Below are positions 45,654 through 56,601 of a stretch of 64,000 bases of DNA, piece after piece. The notes under the pieces were generated by a model that did no database searches, was not told where the DNA came from, and worked only from the letters and a program-made list of their open reading frames with translations. The stretch comes from Luteolibacter pohnpeiensis (lineage in GTDB: Bacteria; Verrucomicrobiota; Verrucomicrobiia; Verrucomicrobiales; Akkermansiaceae). The number at the start of each line of letters is the position of its first letter. The first letter of the stretch is position 1. Both the position numbers and the translations under genes were made by a program. The stretch covers positions 62,001-126,000 of the forward strand of contig NZ_JAENIJ010000004.1 in NCBI RefSeq assembly GCF_016595435.1, written 5' to 3'.

Positions 45654-46298
45654 ATGAATTTTGATCGGATCGCCCCATTTTACCGCATCATGGAGTCGGT
45701 AACTGCGGGTGGCAAACTGCAGGAATGCCGGCTTTCGTTCCTGCAAGAACTTCCTACCCCGCATAAGGTGTTGATACTCGGAGATGGCAACGGCCGCTGT
45801 CTGGCAGAGCTGGTTCGCCGGTTTCCAAACGCGGATTTCACCTCCGTGGACTCCAGCCAAAAAATGCTCAAGCTTTCCCAGAAGCGGCTCTGGAAGTTGT
45901 TTGGCGATGCGCCACAGATCCAATTTCTGCATGCCGATGCACGGGAAGTTCAGCTCCCGGAACGGACCTTTGACCTCATCGTCACCCATTTCTTTCTGGA
46001 CTGCTTCAAGGCGGATGAGCTTGAGGCATTGATCCCTAAAATTGCGGATGCGGCTGCGCCCAATGCCAATTGGTTGCTGGCGGACTTCCGGGTTGCCGCG
46101 AAAGGCACTGCCAAAGTTCGTTCGCAGATCATTCTGAAAATGCTCTACGGATTCTTCCGAACGGTGACCAATCTATCAGCTGATCGCCTGACTCCTCCGG
46201 ATGGAATTTTGCGGCGGGCGGGATACTCGATCAAAGAACGCCGTATCTTCGAAGCCGGATTGCTCCACAGTGATTGGTGGACCGCCACCCATCAATGA
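45654..46298 (+). CDS. Class I SAM-dependent methyltransferase
   Basis: A 214-residue cytoplasmic protein. ATG at 45654 (MNFDRIAPFYRIMESVTAGG) resembles the UbiE/COQ5-like start; GTG at 45600 would add 18 residues but lies directly against its AAGGA. Motif I is VLILGDGNGRCLAELVRRFP, where the third Gly of GxGxG is Arg. The Asp after beta-2 is in TSVDSSQKML, and the motif II-like segment is FDLIVTHFFLDCFKADELEA. The substrate is unknown. It is divergent from the kinase gene and convergent with the SDR gene, 5 bp apart. Confidence 0.85.
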   Translation: MNFDRIAPFYRIMESVTAGGKLQECRLSFLQELPTPHKVLILGDGNGRCLAELVRRFPNADFTSVDSSQKMLKLSQKRLWKLFGDAPQIQFLHADAREVQLPERTFDLIVTHFFLDCFKADELEALIPKIADAAAPNANWLLADFRVAAKGTAKVRSQIILKMLYGFFRTVTNLSADRLTPPDGILRRAGYSIKERRIFEAGLLHSDWWTATHQ

Positions 46299-46303
46299 CT
46301 ACG

Positions 46304-47026
46304 TCAATCCTCGTAGATCATCTTTCGGGTCATGCCTCCATCGATCACAAACTCCGCGCCGGTGACGAATCCGGATTGATCGGAGATCAGAAAGGCAACC
46401 ATCGCCGCCACATCATCCGGCACGCCGATCCGCCCGGCAGGATGCTGCAAGTGTGCGCTCTGCGGATGCGTTTCTCCTTTCACATCGATCCATCCTGGAG
46501 AAATGCAATTCACCCGGACATCCGGCCCAAGACTGATCGCCAGAGAATGAGTCAATGCGACCAGGCCGCCTTTACTTGCAGCGTAGGCATGCGTGTCCGG
46601 CTCTGACATCTGGGCACGGGTGGAAGCGACCAACACCATGGAACCCTTGGATTTTCGCAACAAGGGCTCGGCATGTTTGGCGAGCAGAAAGGCAGCTGTT
46701 AGATTGATCGACAAGACGCGATTCCAATCATTCAAGGAGCTTTCAGCGAGCGATTTGAATTCGCTCACTCCAGCATTCGACACAATCGCATCAAGCTGCT
46801 CACAACCCGCCAATGCCTGGACGATATCCTGTTCCTTCGAAACATCCGCCTCAATCGTTGCAATGCCCGGGACGCGCTGCAACTCACCCAATCCCGCCCG
46901 ATCGATATCCACCGCCTTGACTCTCCATCCCTGCCGCGCCAGCAACATCGCCGTTGCTTTGCCGATGCCGTTTGCCGCGCCCGTCACCAATACACAGCGT
47001 GATTTCCCATCGATTTCCGAATTCAT
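46304..47026 (-). CDS. Classical short-chain dehydrogenase/reductase
   Basis: A 240-residue NAD(P)-dependent oxidoreductase. The cofactor motif TGAANGIGKATAMLLARQGW, the NAG motif SNAGVSEF, catalytic Ser in VLVASTRAQM, and YAASKGGLVALTHSLA with the YxxxK pair are all present. The C-terminal PGWIDVKGE and GFVTGAEFVIDGGMTRKM are typical of the family. ATG at 47026 overlaps the stop of the upstream NUDIX gene by 4 bp, so they are translationally coupled. The substrate is not predictable. Confidence 0.92.
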   Translation of the reverse strand: MNSEIDGKSRCVLVTGAANGIGKATAMLLARQGWRVKAVDIDRAGLGELQRVPGIATIEADVSKEQDIVQALAGCEQLDAIVSNAGVSEFKSLAESSLNDWNRVLSINLTAAFLLAKHAEPLLRKSKGSMVLVASTRAQMSEPDTHAYAASKGGLVALTHSLAISLGPDVRVNCISPGWIDVKGETHPQSAHLQHPAGRIGVPDDVAAMVAFLISDQSGFVTGAEFVIDGGMTRKMIYED

Positions 47027-47631
47027 GAATCACCCATCGGCCCGGAGTCGTGAATTTTCAAATGTTGCAGCAAGATCACCGTTTTGCCGTCGATGATGCG
47101 ACCATCGTCTACCATCGCCCATGCCTCTTCGAATCCGAGTTCCAGAGTTTCGATGTCTTCCCCTTCGTGCTCCAGCCCTCCACCGCGTTCGGCTTTTTGC
47201 GATGAGTCATAATCGGCGATGAAAAAGGTAACTTTCTCAGTGACCGATCCAGGACTCATGAAAAGCTCGAACAACTTGCGCGGGGCTTCGACCCGATACC
47301 CGGTCTCTTCCGACACTTCCTGTCGTATCGCCTCGACCGGATCCACCTGTTCAAGGACGCCTGCACAGGATTCTATCAACATCCCATCTGGCACGCCGTT
47401 GACATAGGCCGGAAAGCGGAACTGCCGCGTCAGCAGCACCGTTCGGGCGCTACGATTCACCAGCAAAATGGTGACACCGTTTCCGCGATCGTAGGTTTCG
47501 CGACTCACCGTCTGCCAGCGACCATCCGCTCGTTGATGATCGAAAGTCGTTTTCTTCAACACCGCCCAATCGTTCGCGAGAACCTTTACCTCGCGGATTC
47601 GAATGGGTGGGGCATCGACAGGCAAATCCAT
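47023..47631 (-). CDS. NUDIX hydrolase (NudK/ADP-ribose pyrophosphatase-like)
   Basis: A 202-residue enzyme likely to cleave a nucleoside diphosphate linked to a sugar or other group. The NUDIX helix reads GVLEQVDPVEAIRQEVSEET followed by GYR; the usual R-E pair is Q-E, a variation also seen in NudK-type proteins. An N-terminal extension (about 1-45, DWAVLKKTTFDHQRADGRWQ) and the strand VNRSARTVLLTRQFRFPAYV match NudK/ADPRase subfamily proteins. ATG at 47631. It overlaps the following SDR gene by 4 bp, while glnS lies 28 bp upstream on the same strand. Confidence 0.9.
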   Translation of the reverse strand: MDLPVDAPPIRIREVKVLANDWAVLKKTTFDHQRADGRWQTVSRETYDRGNGVTILLVNRSARTVLLTRQFRFPAYVNGVPDGMLIESCAGVLEQVDPVEAIRQEVSEETGYRVEAPRKLFELFMSPGSVTEKVTFFIADYDSSQKAERGGGLEHEGEDIETLELGFEEAWAMVDDGRIIDGKTVILLQHLKIHDSGPMGDS

Positions 47632-47659
47632 GAAACCCAGGAAATCGGATGAGACGATT

Positions 47660-49351
<1,692 letters not shown>

Positions 49352-49394
49352 GGTGTGAAATGAAATGGGATCGTTGGGAAAAATCAGGCCTGCA

Positions 49395-50741
49395 TCAGCA
49401 GGCGGCGAGCTCTTTGAGCAGCGCTTGGTTGAGACGGATCCCCGCCTCGAAATTTTCGACCGGGAAGTTCTCGTTCGGCGCGTGGATCTGCGCGTCGGCG
49501 AGCGCGAGACCGAGCAGCAAGGTATCGACGCCCAGCACATCGCGGAACGTTTGCACGATCGGGATGCTGCCGCCTTCGCGGATCAAAACCGGGTCGGCGT
49601 TGAACGCCTTTTTCAACGCAGTCTGCGCCGCGAGACCGAATTTTGAATGCGGATCGGTCGCGTAAGGTTGTGCATCGTGGCCGATCTTCACTTCGATCTC
49701 CACGCCTGGAGGGCATTTCGCTTCGAGGTGACGCTTCACTTTCTGGATGATATCGACCGGGTCCTGATCCGGAACGATGCGGAAGGTCAGCTTCGCGAAA
49801 GCCTCAGCCGGCAGAACCGTTTTCGAGCCTTCACCTTGATAGCCGCCACCGATGCCGTTCACTTCCGCAGTCGGGCGTGCCCATGTGCGCTCTGCAGAAG
49901 AATAACCTTCCTCACCGAACAAGCTCGGCGAACCGGTCACGTCCAGGAAATCCTGCTCGGAAACGCCGGGCACTTTTGCCCACATTTCGCGCTCCCAGTC
50001 TTCCAGCGGGCGGACATCGTCATAAAATCCTTCGACTTGAATGCGGCCGTTATCGTCGTGCAAACTCGCGACCAATCGCGCAACCGCCGTGGCCGGGTTG
50101 GCAACCGCGCCACCGAAAAGACCCGAGTGAAGGTCGCCTTTCGGACCGCGGACGATGACTTCGCAGGCGGAAATCCCGCGCAGGCCGTAACCCAGAGTCG
50201 GCACGCCCGGAGCCACCATGCCGGTGTCGGAGATCGCGATCACATCGCATTTCAGCTCATCCTTGTGAGCTTCCAGGAATGGCTTGAGGTTGGCGCTACC
50301 GATTTCTTCTTCGCCTTCGAACAGGAAAATCAGGTTCACCGGCAGCTCGCCTTCCTCGCGCAGGGTTTTTTCAACACCGAGCAAATGAGCCAGCATCTGG
50401 CCTTTGTTATCGGTCGCACCCCGCGCCCAGATCCGGCCATCGCGGATTTCCGGCTCGAACGGGCCGGTTTTCCAAAGCGAAAGTGGATCGACCGGTTGCA
50501 CATCGTAGTGGCCATAGATCAGGACGGTTTTGCGACCTTCCACGTGCTCGTTTTTCGCCAGCACGATCGGATGCCGCGGTGTTTCATGGAGTTCGGCGGT
50601 CAGGCCCATGCCCTGCAATTTTTGAATCAACCACTCGCCGCACGCACGCACATCGGCTGCATATTTCGAATCAGTGGAAACACTCGCAAATCGGAGGAAC
50701 GAAAACAGATCTTTCAGCTCATTGGTCACGGGCAAAAGCAT
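49395..50741 (-). CDS. M20-family metallodipeptidase
   Basis: A 448-residue zinc peptidase of the M20/carnosinase-like class. ATG at 50741 (MLLPVTNELKDLFSFLRFAS). Metal ligands appear in order: YGHYDVQPVDP (His, Asp region), WARGATDNKGQMLAHLLGV (bridging Asp), FLFEGEEEIGSANLKPFLEA (Glu pair), CDVIAISDTGM (Asp) and a C-terminal His region. The lid/dimerisation domain lies at about 185-340. It hydrolyses dipeptides in the cytoplasm. Its stop lies 43 bp before the glnS start on the same strand, so they may share an mRNA. Confidence 0.92.
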   Translation of the reverse strand: MLLPVTNELKDLFSFLRFASVSTDSKYAADVRACGEWLIQKLQGMGLTAELHETPRHPIVLAKNEHVEGRKTVLIYGHYDVQPVDPLSLWKTGPFEPEIRDGRIWARGATDNKGQMLAHLLGVEKTLREEGELPVNLIFLFEGEEEIGSANLKPFLEAHKDELKCDVIAISDTGMVAPGVPTLGYGLRGISACEVIVRGPKGDLHSGLFGGAVANPATAVARLVASLHDDNGRIQVEGFYDDVRPLEDWEREMWAKVPGVSEQDFLDVTGSPSLFGEEGYSSAERTWARPTAEVNGIGGGYQGEGSKTVLPAEAFAKLTFRIVPDQDPVDIIQKVKRHLEAKCPPGVEIEVKIGHDAQPYATDPHSKFGLAAQTALKKAFNADPVLIREGGSIPIVQTFRDVLGVDTLLLGLALADAQIHAPNENFPVENFEAGIRLNQALLKELAAC

Positions 50742-50888
50742 GTCTGCCAGTGAAATCCCCGCAAGACGAAATCGATCCGCAAATGGACTCCCGAGCGGCG
50801 TTGCAACGTATCCGCCGTCCACCTCCGATGCGTTTCAATCCGCTAACCCTTGCCAAACGACTGGAAATCAGGTTATGGCCCTCCTCCT

Positions 50889-52484
50889 ATGGCCACCTAT
50901 CGAGTGCTTGTTTCTGACCCCATTTCGGAAAAAGGCGTGGATGCCCTTCGCTCCGCCCCCGATATCTCCGTGGATGTAAAGACCGGGCTCAGCCCCGAAG
51001 AATTACTCACGATCATTGGAGAATATCACGGACTTGTGGTGCGATCTCAAACCAAAGTCACCCCTGAGGTGTTCGCCGCAGCCACCCAGCTGAAGGCGAT
51101 CGGCCGCGCCGGCGTCGGCGTGGACAACATCGATCGTGATGCCGCCACCGACCACGGCGTCGTCGTCATGAACACCCCAAGCGGAAATACGATTTCCACC
51201 GCCGAGCACGCCTTCACCCTGATGGCCTCGCTCGCCCGCAACATCCCGCAGGCCCACGCGTCCGTGATCGCCGGAAAATGGGAGCGCAAGGCATTTCAAG
51301 GCGTCGAGCTGTTTGGCAAGCGCCTCGCCATCCTCGGCATGGGCCGCATCGGCACGGAATTCGCCAAGCGCGCCCAGGCTTTCGGCATTCATGTCGTCGC
51401 CTACGATCCTTTCCTCACCGCAGCCCGTGCCCAGGCCCTCAAAGTCGAACTCGCGGAAACCCCAGACATCGCCCTGACTGGCGCGGATCTGGTAACTCTC
51501 CACGTTCCTCTCACACCGGAAACCAAGCACATCATCAACGCCAAACGGCTCGCCCTGCTGAACCCGGGCGCGTTGGTCGTCAACTGCGCCCGCGGTGGAC
51601 TGGTCGATGAAGCCGCTGCGAAAGAATCGCTCGATGCCGGCCACCTCGGCGGCATCGCGCTCGATGTTTACGAAACCGAGCCACCGGCTGCCGACTTCCC
51701 GCTTTTCTCGGCGAAAAAGACGGCCTTCACCCCGCACCTCGGGGCCTCGACTGCCGAAGCGCAGGAAAATGTCGGCATCGAAGTTGCCCACCAATTGCGC
51801 GATTTCTTCGTCACAGGCGAAATCCGCAACGCGGTCAACATGCCGAATCTCGACAGCCGCACCCTGCAAAGCGCCGGTCCTTACCTCGATCTCGCCCGCT
51901 CGCTCGGCAAGCTGCTTTCCAAAATCGGCCCGGAGCAGTCCGACAAAATCCGCGTTTCCTATATCGGCCCGGTTTCCGAAATCGACACCGAATTGGTCAC
52001 CCGCTCGGTGCTCGCCGGTTACTTGTCCGCCGCTTACCACGAGGCGCAGGTCAATCTGGTCAACGCTCCGGCGATCGCCAAAGCCCACGGCATCCAGATC
52101 AGCGAAACCTCGTCGTCGCTCGCGACCACCTTCACCGATCTGATCGAGGTCTCGGTCGTCAAAGGCGGTGAAACTTCCACCGTCGCGGGCACGATCATCG
52201 GCAAATCCAGCCGGATTGTTCACATCGCCGGCCACTACGTCGAAACCAACCCGACCGGGCATTTCCTGTTTGTTGAAAACGACGACCGCCCCGGCATCGT
52301 TGGTGTCATCGGCAGCGCGCTTGGCAGCGCCCAGGTCAACATTGCCAATATGTCATTGAGTCGCAATGCAGAACGCAAAACCGCCGTCACCGTAATCGAA
52401 GTCGATGAGCAACCGCCCGCCTCATTGCTGGAGCTGCTCCGAACCACCCCAGGCATTCTGCGCGTCCTCAGCTTTGAATTGTGA
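50889..52484 (+). CDS. serA: D-3-phosphoglycerate dehydrogenase
   Basis: First enzyme of serine synthesis, oxidising 3-phosphoglycerate with NAD. ATG at 50889 (MATYRVLVSDPISEKGVDAL), 531 residues, the long (type 1) form. It has NAD motif GMGRIGTEFAKRAQAFG, catalytic Arg/Glu/His segments NCARGGLVDEAAAKESL, YETEPPAADFPLF and TPHLGASTAEAQENVG. The allosteric substrate-binding domain (about 320-450) and a C-terminal ACT domain (about 455-531, HFLFVENDDRPGIVGVIGSA) are present, so feedback inhibition by serine is expected. Together with cysE in this window it feeds cysteine synthesis. It is divergent from the dipeptidase gene. Confidence 0.97.
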   Translation: MATYRVLVSDPISEKGVDALRSAPDISVDVKTGLSPEELLTIIGEYHGLVVRSQTKVTPEVFAAATQLKAIGRAGVGVDNIDRDAATDHGVVVMNTPSGNTISTAEHAFTLMASLARNIPQAHASVIAGKWERKAFQGVELFGKRLAILGMGRIGTEFAKRAQAFGIHVVAYDPFLTAARAQALKVELAETPDIALTGADLVTLHVPLTPETKHIINAKRLALLNPGALVVNCARGGLVDEAAAKESLDAGHLGGIALDVYETEPPAADFPLFSAKKTAFTPHLGASTAEAQENVGIEVAHQLRDFFVTGEIRNAVNMPNLDSRTLQSAGPYLDLARSLGKLLSKIGPEQSDKIRVSYIGPVSEIDTELVTRSVLAGYLSAAYHEAQVNLVNAPAIAKAHGIQISETSSSLATTFTDLIEVSVVKGGETSTVAGTIIGKSSRIVHIAGHYVETNPTGHFLFVENDDRPGIVGVIGSALGSAQVNIANMSLSRNAERKTAVTVIEVDEQPPASLLELLRTTPGILRVLSFEL

Positions 52485-52555
52485 GCCATAATTTTTCTCC
52501 AACTCCGAGAAATCCATTGCCAACCCCCATCTTCAGTTCCTACCATTCTCCCAGC

Positions 52556-52987
52556 ATGAAAAAACTCCTCGTCATTGCCTCCACCATGGTCGCCCTCTGC
52601 GGCCTTGCTGCAGCGGATATCCAAGCGCCTCCAGGATCTCAATACACCGCTACCCGCAAATTGGGCCGGGCTGTCAGCAACATCCTTTACGGTTTCATGG
52701 AAATCCCTGAGCAAATGGTCCGCAAAACCGACGACTACGGCCGCAAAGCTGGCTGGTCCTACGGTGTCGTGGACGGCACCAGCCGCGGACTTCGCCGCCT
52801 TGGCTACGGCTTCTACGAGCTCGTAACCTTCACTTGCCCAACCTACCGCGGCACTTTCCGCCCTCCTTACGAAAAGTGCGGCTTGGATAACCGGATCGAA
52901 ATGAACGTGAAAGACGGTCTTTCCGAATTCCCACCAGAACTCGGACCTGAGACTTACTACACGCACACCCGCTCCCAAGGCTACTAA
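52556..52987 (+). CDS. TIGR04073-type exosortase-associated secreted protein
   Basis: A 143-residue exported protein starting MKKLLVIASTMVALCGLAAA with cleavage after AAA-D. The core RKLGRAVSNILYGFMEIPEQ ... GVVDGTSRGLRRLGYGFYEL ... TCPTYRGTFRPPY matches the TIGR04073 family of small proteins found in bacteria with exosortase systems (from memory). Its function is unknown. ATG at 52556; GTG at 52481 overlapping the serA stop would only add an unconserved leader. A strong intrinsic terminator follows at 53014-53050. Confidence 0.85.
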   Translation: MKKLLVIASTMVALCGLAAADIQAPPGSQYTATRKLGRAVSNILYGFMEIPEQMVRKTDDYGRKAGWSYGVVDGTSRGLRRLGYGFYELVTFTCPTYRGTFRPPYEKCGLDNRIEMNVKDGLSEFPPELGPETYYTHTRSQGY

Positions 52988-53013
52988 TCAACTGATTTAG
53001 AAAGTTTTTCAGG

Positions 53014-53050
53014 AATCCCGGCAACGCTCGTCGTTTGCCGGGATTTTTTT
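53014..53050 (+). terminator. Intrinsic terminator after the TIGR04073 gene
   Basis: Perfect 11-bp stem AATCCCGGCAA (53014-53024) / TTGCCGGGATT (53035-53045) with a 10-nt loop and a T-run through 53050. It ends the serA-TIGR04073 direction and protects the convergent dnaG gene. Confidence 0.92.
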
Positions 53051-53126
53051 GCGCTCAAAGCTCGTCCCGAATTTCAAGAGTCCAACTAGACGACCCACTT
53101 CGCGCATCCAGTAAACTCGAAAGTCG

Positions 53127-55028
53127 CTAGGCTTTTTTGCCATTCCACTTTTTCCACGGCGGAGTCTTCGGCTTCCAGGTCGATGCGGGCAATTCGTCAT
53201 CGAATTCCGATCTCTGGCCGATTCCGCGCATCAACGAGCTGATTTCCTTTGCTTCTTCAAGCAACTCCATCATCCGCTCCGCCTTCAATCCTGGCTCCCT
53301 CAGCGCCGCTTTTACCGCAGCATCCCGCTTGTGCAACACTGTCGCCGATAACAAGGCAAGCGCATGCTCCGCCGCCTGCATGCCATCGTCCGGCGCGCCT
53401 TCGAGACCAATCGGATCTTTCAACAAGGCCAAACGATCCTTTTCCGGCAGCCCGCCGATAAAGGCATTCACCGCCGCGCTGGATCGTGGATCCGGTGCCA
53501 CCGCGAGAATTTTCTCCAACAACGGCACCCCTTCCAACCAGCGGCTGGCCTCATGCAAGGTCTCGAATTGCTCCGCCAGGAAATGCTGTGCGGGGCCGGA
53601 AGACAGCGCCAGGTGAGAAATCCACGAAACGATCCGATGCATTGGCGTCGGTTCCGCCTGCTGTTGCGAATCCGGAACATCCGGCGACTCAGCTGGCGCA
53701 CGGCGATCCGCCTGTTTTTTCGCTTGGGCAATCGCCTGCCTCAAGGCCGAGGAAGACAATTGAAGATGGGAAGCAACCACATTGATCTGATGATCCCGCG
53801 CCACCGGATCGCTCATTGCGGCCAACAAATTCGCACAGTCATTCACCACGACAGCGCGCTCGGCCGCCGAATCCAAATCGCCGTTTTTCCGCGCACGCTT
53901 TAGCTTTGCTTCAAAGAAATCGTCAGCATTTTCCAGCAAGCGACGAAATGCCTCAACCCCATGCGCGCGCAGAAATGAATCTGGATCATCCCCGCTCGGC
54001 AGTTGCACCATTTTCACCGAAAGCCCTTCGGCCACCAATTCACCAAAAGCCCGCTGGGATGCGGCAATCCCCGCCCCATCGCCATCGAAGCACAGCAGCA
54101 CTGCCTTCGTATAGCGCTTCAACAACCTTGCGTGCTGCTGAGTGCATGCGGTGCCACTGGTTGCGATTGCCTGCTCGACCCCAGCTTCGTGGCAGCAAAT
54201 GGCGTCCAATTGCCCTTCGCAAAGCAAGGCCGACTTTTCCTTCAAGATCGCCTTTCTCGCCCGATCCAACCCAAATAGGATGTTCGATTTTCGGAAAATC
54301 GCGGTCTCGATCGAGTTGATGTATTTTCCACCCGGCTGGGCCTCGTTCAGCTTCCGCGCCGTGAACGCCACCACGTCGCCGATCTCGTTCGAAATCGGAA
54401 ACATCAGCCGATCCCGGAACCGCACATAAACTCCCGCGCGAGGATTTCCTTCCGCCTTGAGACCAACCAGCCCGCCTTCCAACAACTCGCGGCCGGTGTA
54501 TTTCTGCTCCCTCGCCCAATCTAAAAATACTTTCGGATTTTCCGGCATCCATCCCACCTGCCAGCGCTTCGCCATTTCCGGACCAAATTCACGCGATTTC
54601 ATGTAGGCCCGGGCATGAGCGGCCGCCGGATCCTTCATCAGCAAGCGGTGGAAAAACGCCGCCGACTCGCGGTGCAGATCCAGCAATCGCCCACGCGCCC
54701 GACGCGCCCTCTCTTCCTGCGGGTTCGATTCCGTCTCAACGACCGTAATTCCCGCCCGCTGTGCCAATCGCTGCACCGCATCTGTGAACGGTAAATTTTC
54801 GTATTCACGAATGAACGCAATCGCGTCCCCCCCCTTTCCACAACCGAAGCAATGGAAAGTCTGGCGGTGCGGATTGATCGTAAAAGACGGCGTCTTTTCG
54901 TTGTGAAACGGACACAGCGCCTTGAACTGCGAACCCTGCCTCTTAACCGGAATGTATGACCCGATGAGCTCGGCGATATCCGTCGCGAGCAACACCTGTT
55001 CAACCGTATCCTTGGGAATTTGAGCCAT
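53127..55028 (-). CDS. dnaG: DNA primase DnaG
   Basis: A 633-residue primase that makes RNA primers at the replication fork. ATG at 55028 (MAQIPKDTVEQVLLATDIAE). The N-terminal CHC2 zinc ribbon has C39, H42, C60 and C63 (ALCPFHNEKTPSF; FHCFGCGKGGD). The RNA polymerase/TOPRIM core includes ARKLNEAQPGGKYINSIETA, KSALLCEGQLDAI with the acidic residues, and TKAVLLCFDGDGAGIAASQR. The C-terminal helicase-binding domain (about 450-633) is long and partly low-complexity (QQQAEPTPMHRIVSWISHLA). It stands alone on the minus strand; the usual rpoD/rpsU neighbours are not here. Confidence 0.96.
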   Translation of the reverse strand: MAQIPKDTVEQVLLATDIAELIGSYIPVKRQGSQFKALCPFHNEKTPSFTINPHRQTFHCFGCGKGGDAIAFIREYENLPFTDAVQRLAQRAGITVVETESNPQEERARRARGRLLDLHRESAAFFHRLLMKDPAAAHARAYMKSREFGPEMAKRWQVGWMPENPKVFLDWAREQKYTGRELLEGGLVGLKAEGNPRAGVYVRFRDRLMFPISNEIGDVVAFTARKLNEAQPGGKYINSIETAIFRKSNILFGLDRARKAILKEKSALLCEGQLDAICCHEAGVEQAIATSGTACTQQHARLLKRYTKAVLLCFDGDGAGIAASQRAFGELVAEGLSVKMVQLPSGDDPDSFLRAHGVEAFRRLLENADDFFEAKLKRARKNGDLDSAAERAVVVNDCANLLAAMSDPVARDHQINVVASHLQLSSSALRQAIAQAKKQADRRAPAESPDVPDSQQQAEPTPMHRIVSWISHLALSSGPAQHFLAEQFETLHEASRWLEGVPLLEKILAVAPDPRSSAAVNAFIGGLPEKDRLALLKDPIGLEGAPDDGMQAAEHALALLSATVLHKRDAAVKAALREPGLKAERMMELLEEAKEISSLMRGIGQRSEFDDELPASTWKPKTPPWKKWNGKKA

Positions 55029-55203
55029 CCGAATGCGCCGTGCGCCAACCTAAGCCGAAGCCCCGGTGGGATGAAGTCGAAATCGAAATCAGGTCACGAT
55101 TTATAAATCCGACCTGATCGCATCGATTTGCTTGCAAACCCGACCTCCTCCCCGTAATTCTCCCGCCCGGTCGACTTCGGAATTCCCAAAGTCCTGCCAA
55201 CAA

Positions 55204-55278
55204 GCGCGCTTAGCTCAGTGGTAGAGCACATCCTTCACACGGATGGGGTCGCAGGTTCAATCCCTGCAGCGCGCACCA
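55204..55278 (+). tRNA. tRNA-Val (anticodon CAC)
   Basis: A complete cloverleaf with encoded CCA. Acceptor GCGCGCT/AGCGCGC, D arm GCTC/GAGC, anticodon stem CATCC/GGATG with 7-nt loop TTCACAC placing CAC at 55236-55238, T stem GCAGG/CCTGC with loop TTCAATC, and discriminator A before CCA. CAC reads the GUG valine codon. A small hairpin plus T5 follows directly as terminator. Confidence 0.97.
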
Positions 55279-55283
55279 TTTTT

Positions 55284-55315
55284 GATTTCCGAAAACTTTA
55301 TGGAAATCGGTTTTT
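55284..55315 (+). terminator. Intrinsic terminator of tRNA-Val
   Basis: GATTTCC (55284-55290) and GGAAATC (55302-55308) form a perfect 7-bp stem with an 11-nt loop, followed by GG and five T. It sits 5 bp after the tRNA 3' end. Confidence 0.8.
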
Positions 55316-55326
55316 CCTTTTTCGAA

Positions 55327-56592
55327 TCACATCCGAAGGGCATCGATTGGATCGAGTGAGGCGGCGCGGCGGGCTGGGTAAATTCCGAATACGACGCCGA
55401 TGAGGACGGAAACAATCACGGAAAATAGGACCGAACTGGCGGTGACGACCGTGGGAAGATTGGTCAGGGAGGTGATGATGCCCGGGATTCCCAAGCCAAC
55501 CAAAACTCCTGTCAGGCCACCGACCAGTGAAATCACCACGGTCTCGACTAAAAACTGGGAGACGATGTCGACACGTCGCGCCCCGAGGGCCCGTCTCACG
55601 CCGATCTCGCGGGTGCGCTCGGTCACGGTGGCAAGCATGATGTTCATGATGCCGATCCCTCCGACCAGCAAACTGATCGCGGCAATGGAGCCGATGATGA
55701 CGTTGAACAAGCGCTGGGTTTTCCTCGCCTGCGCCAACAGTTCCAGCGGCACGACGATGCGAAAATCATGATCCGCGTGGGTGTGATCCATCAATGATTC
55801 GATCGACTCGCCGATCGCGGAGACGTGCTGCGTGCCGGTGGTTTGGACTACGAGTGTGTCATATTGCGTCCTGCCATAGATGAAGCTGGTGACTCGCGCG
55901 CGGGCGGTGTTGATTGGCAAGTAAAGGATATCGTCGCGCGCGACCGTTTCTGCCCCCTCTTTGCCTTCATCTTCAACTTCGCTGGCACCGGGACTATACT
56001 CGCCAACAATCGTGTAATAATCGCCTTCGATTCTAACAAACTCACCAACCGCACTGCCAAAGGGGAAAAGCTTGCGGCGCAGCGATGGCGAAATCACGCA
56101 GACCGGCATCGCCCGCTCCAATTCCAGTTGTGTGAAAAAGCGGCCCTCGATGCGTTGAATGTTCCGAATCTCCGGGCATTCCGGCCAAGTGGCGTGGAGG
56201 ATGGCTCGCTGTCTGGAGGAAGCGCTCATCACTTCATCAGTCCGCTCAGTTTCCGGATGCACACGAATGACGTTAGGAATCGTATTGGTGATGCGCGCGC
56301 GATCCGCCTCGGTGAGTCCGTATTTTTGCGTCCAGAGCGGAGGTTTGGAGCCGGTCTGGAGCGGATTGTCCGGTTCGCGTGGAGGCTCGACGCTTTCCAA
56401 AATGATGTTGGAACTGCCGAGACTTGCGATCGATCGACTCGCCTCCTGCGAAGCACCCTCGCCCACCGCCAGCATGGCAATCACCGAGCCGACGCCGAAA
56501 ACGATGCCGAGCATCGTGAGGCAGGAGCGCACTTTGTGCAGTAGGAGGTTCTTCACTCCGAGCGAAAGAGTGCGATGGAAACGCAGGATCAC
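55327..56592 (-). CDS. MacB-like ABC transporter permease
   Basis: A 421-residue inner-membrane permease of the MacB/FtsX type. GTG at 56592 (ILRFHRTLSLGVKNLLLHKV); no ribosome-binding site is evident. TM1 LTMLGIVFGVGSVIAMLAVG is followed by a periplasmic MacB_PCD domain (about 45-270; IERRAMPVCVISPSLRRKL-like region), then three helices (NVIIGSIAAISLLVGGIGIM; VSLVGGLTGVLVGLGIPGII; VLFSVIVSVLIGVVFGIYPA). It lacks a fused ATPase; the ATPase is the separate gene 9 bp upstream. It is the last gene of the efflux operon and is convergent with the tRNA-Val gene. Confidence 0.93.
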   Translation of the reverse strand: MILRFHRTLSLGVKNLLLHKVRSCLTMLGIVFGVGSVIAMLAVGEGASQEASRSIASLGSSNIILESVEPPREPDNPLQTGSKPPLWTQKYGLTEADRARITNTIPNVIRVHPETERTDEVMSASSRQRAILHATWPECPEIRNIQRIEGRFFTQLELERAMPVCVISPSLRRKLFPFGSAVGEFVRIEGDYYTIVGEYSPGASEVEDEGKEGAETVARDDILYLPINTARARVTSFIYGRTQYDTLVVQTTGTQHVSAIGESIESLMDHTHADHDFRIVVPLELLAQARKTQRLFNVIIGSIAAISLLVGGIGIMNIMLATVTERTREIGVRRALGARRVDIVSQFLVETVVISLVGGLTGVLVGLGIPGIITSLTNLPTVVTASSVLFSVIVSVLIGVVFGIYPARRAASLDPIDALRM

Positions 56593-56601
56593 GGTGATGG
56601 A

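Noticed and set aside
49647-50753. 368-codon plus-strand frame opposite the M20 dipeptidase
   Set aside because: Shadow of a high-GC coding gene; no motif.
51003-52262. 419-codon minus-strand frame opposite serA
   Set aside because: SerA is unmistakable on the other strand; the antisense product has only Gly/Asp/Arg-rich composition.
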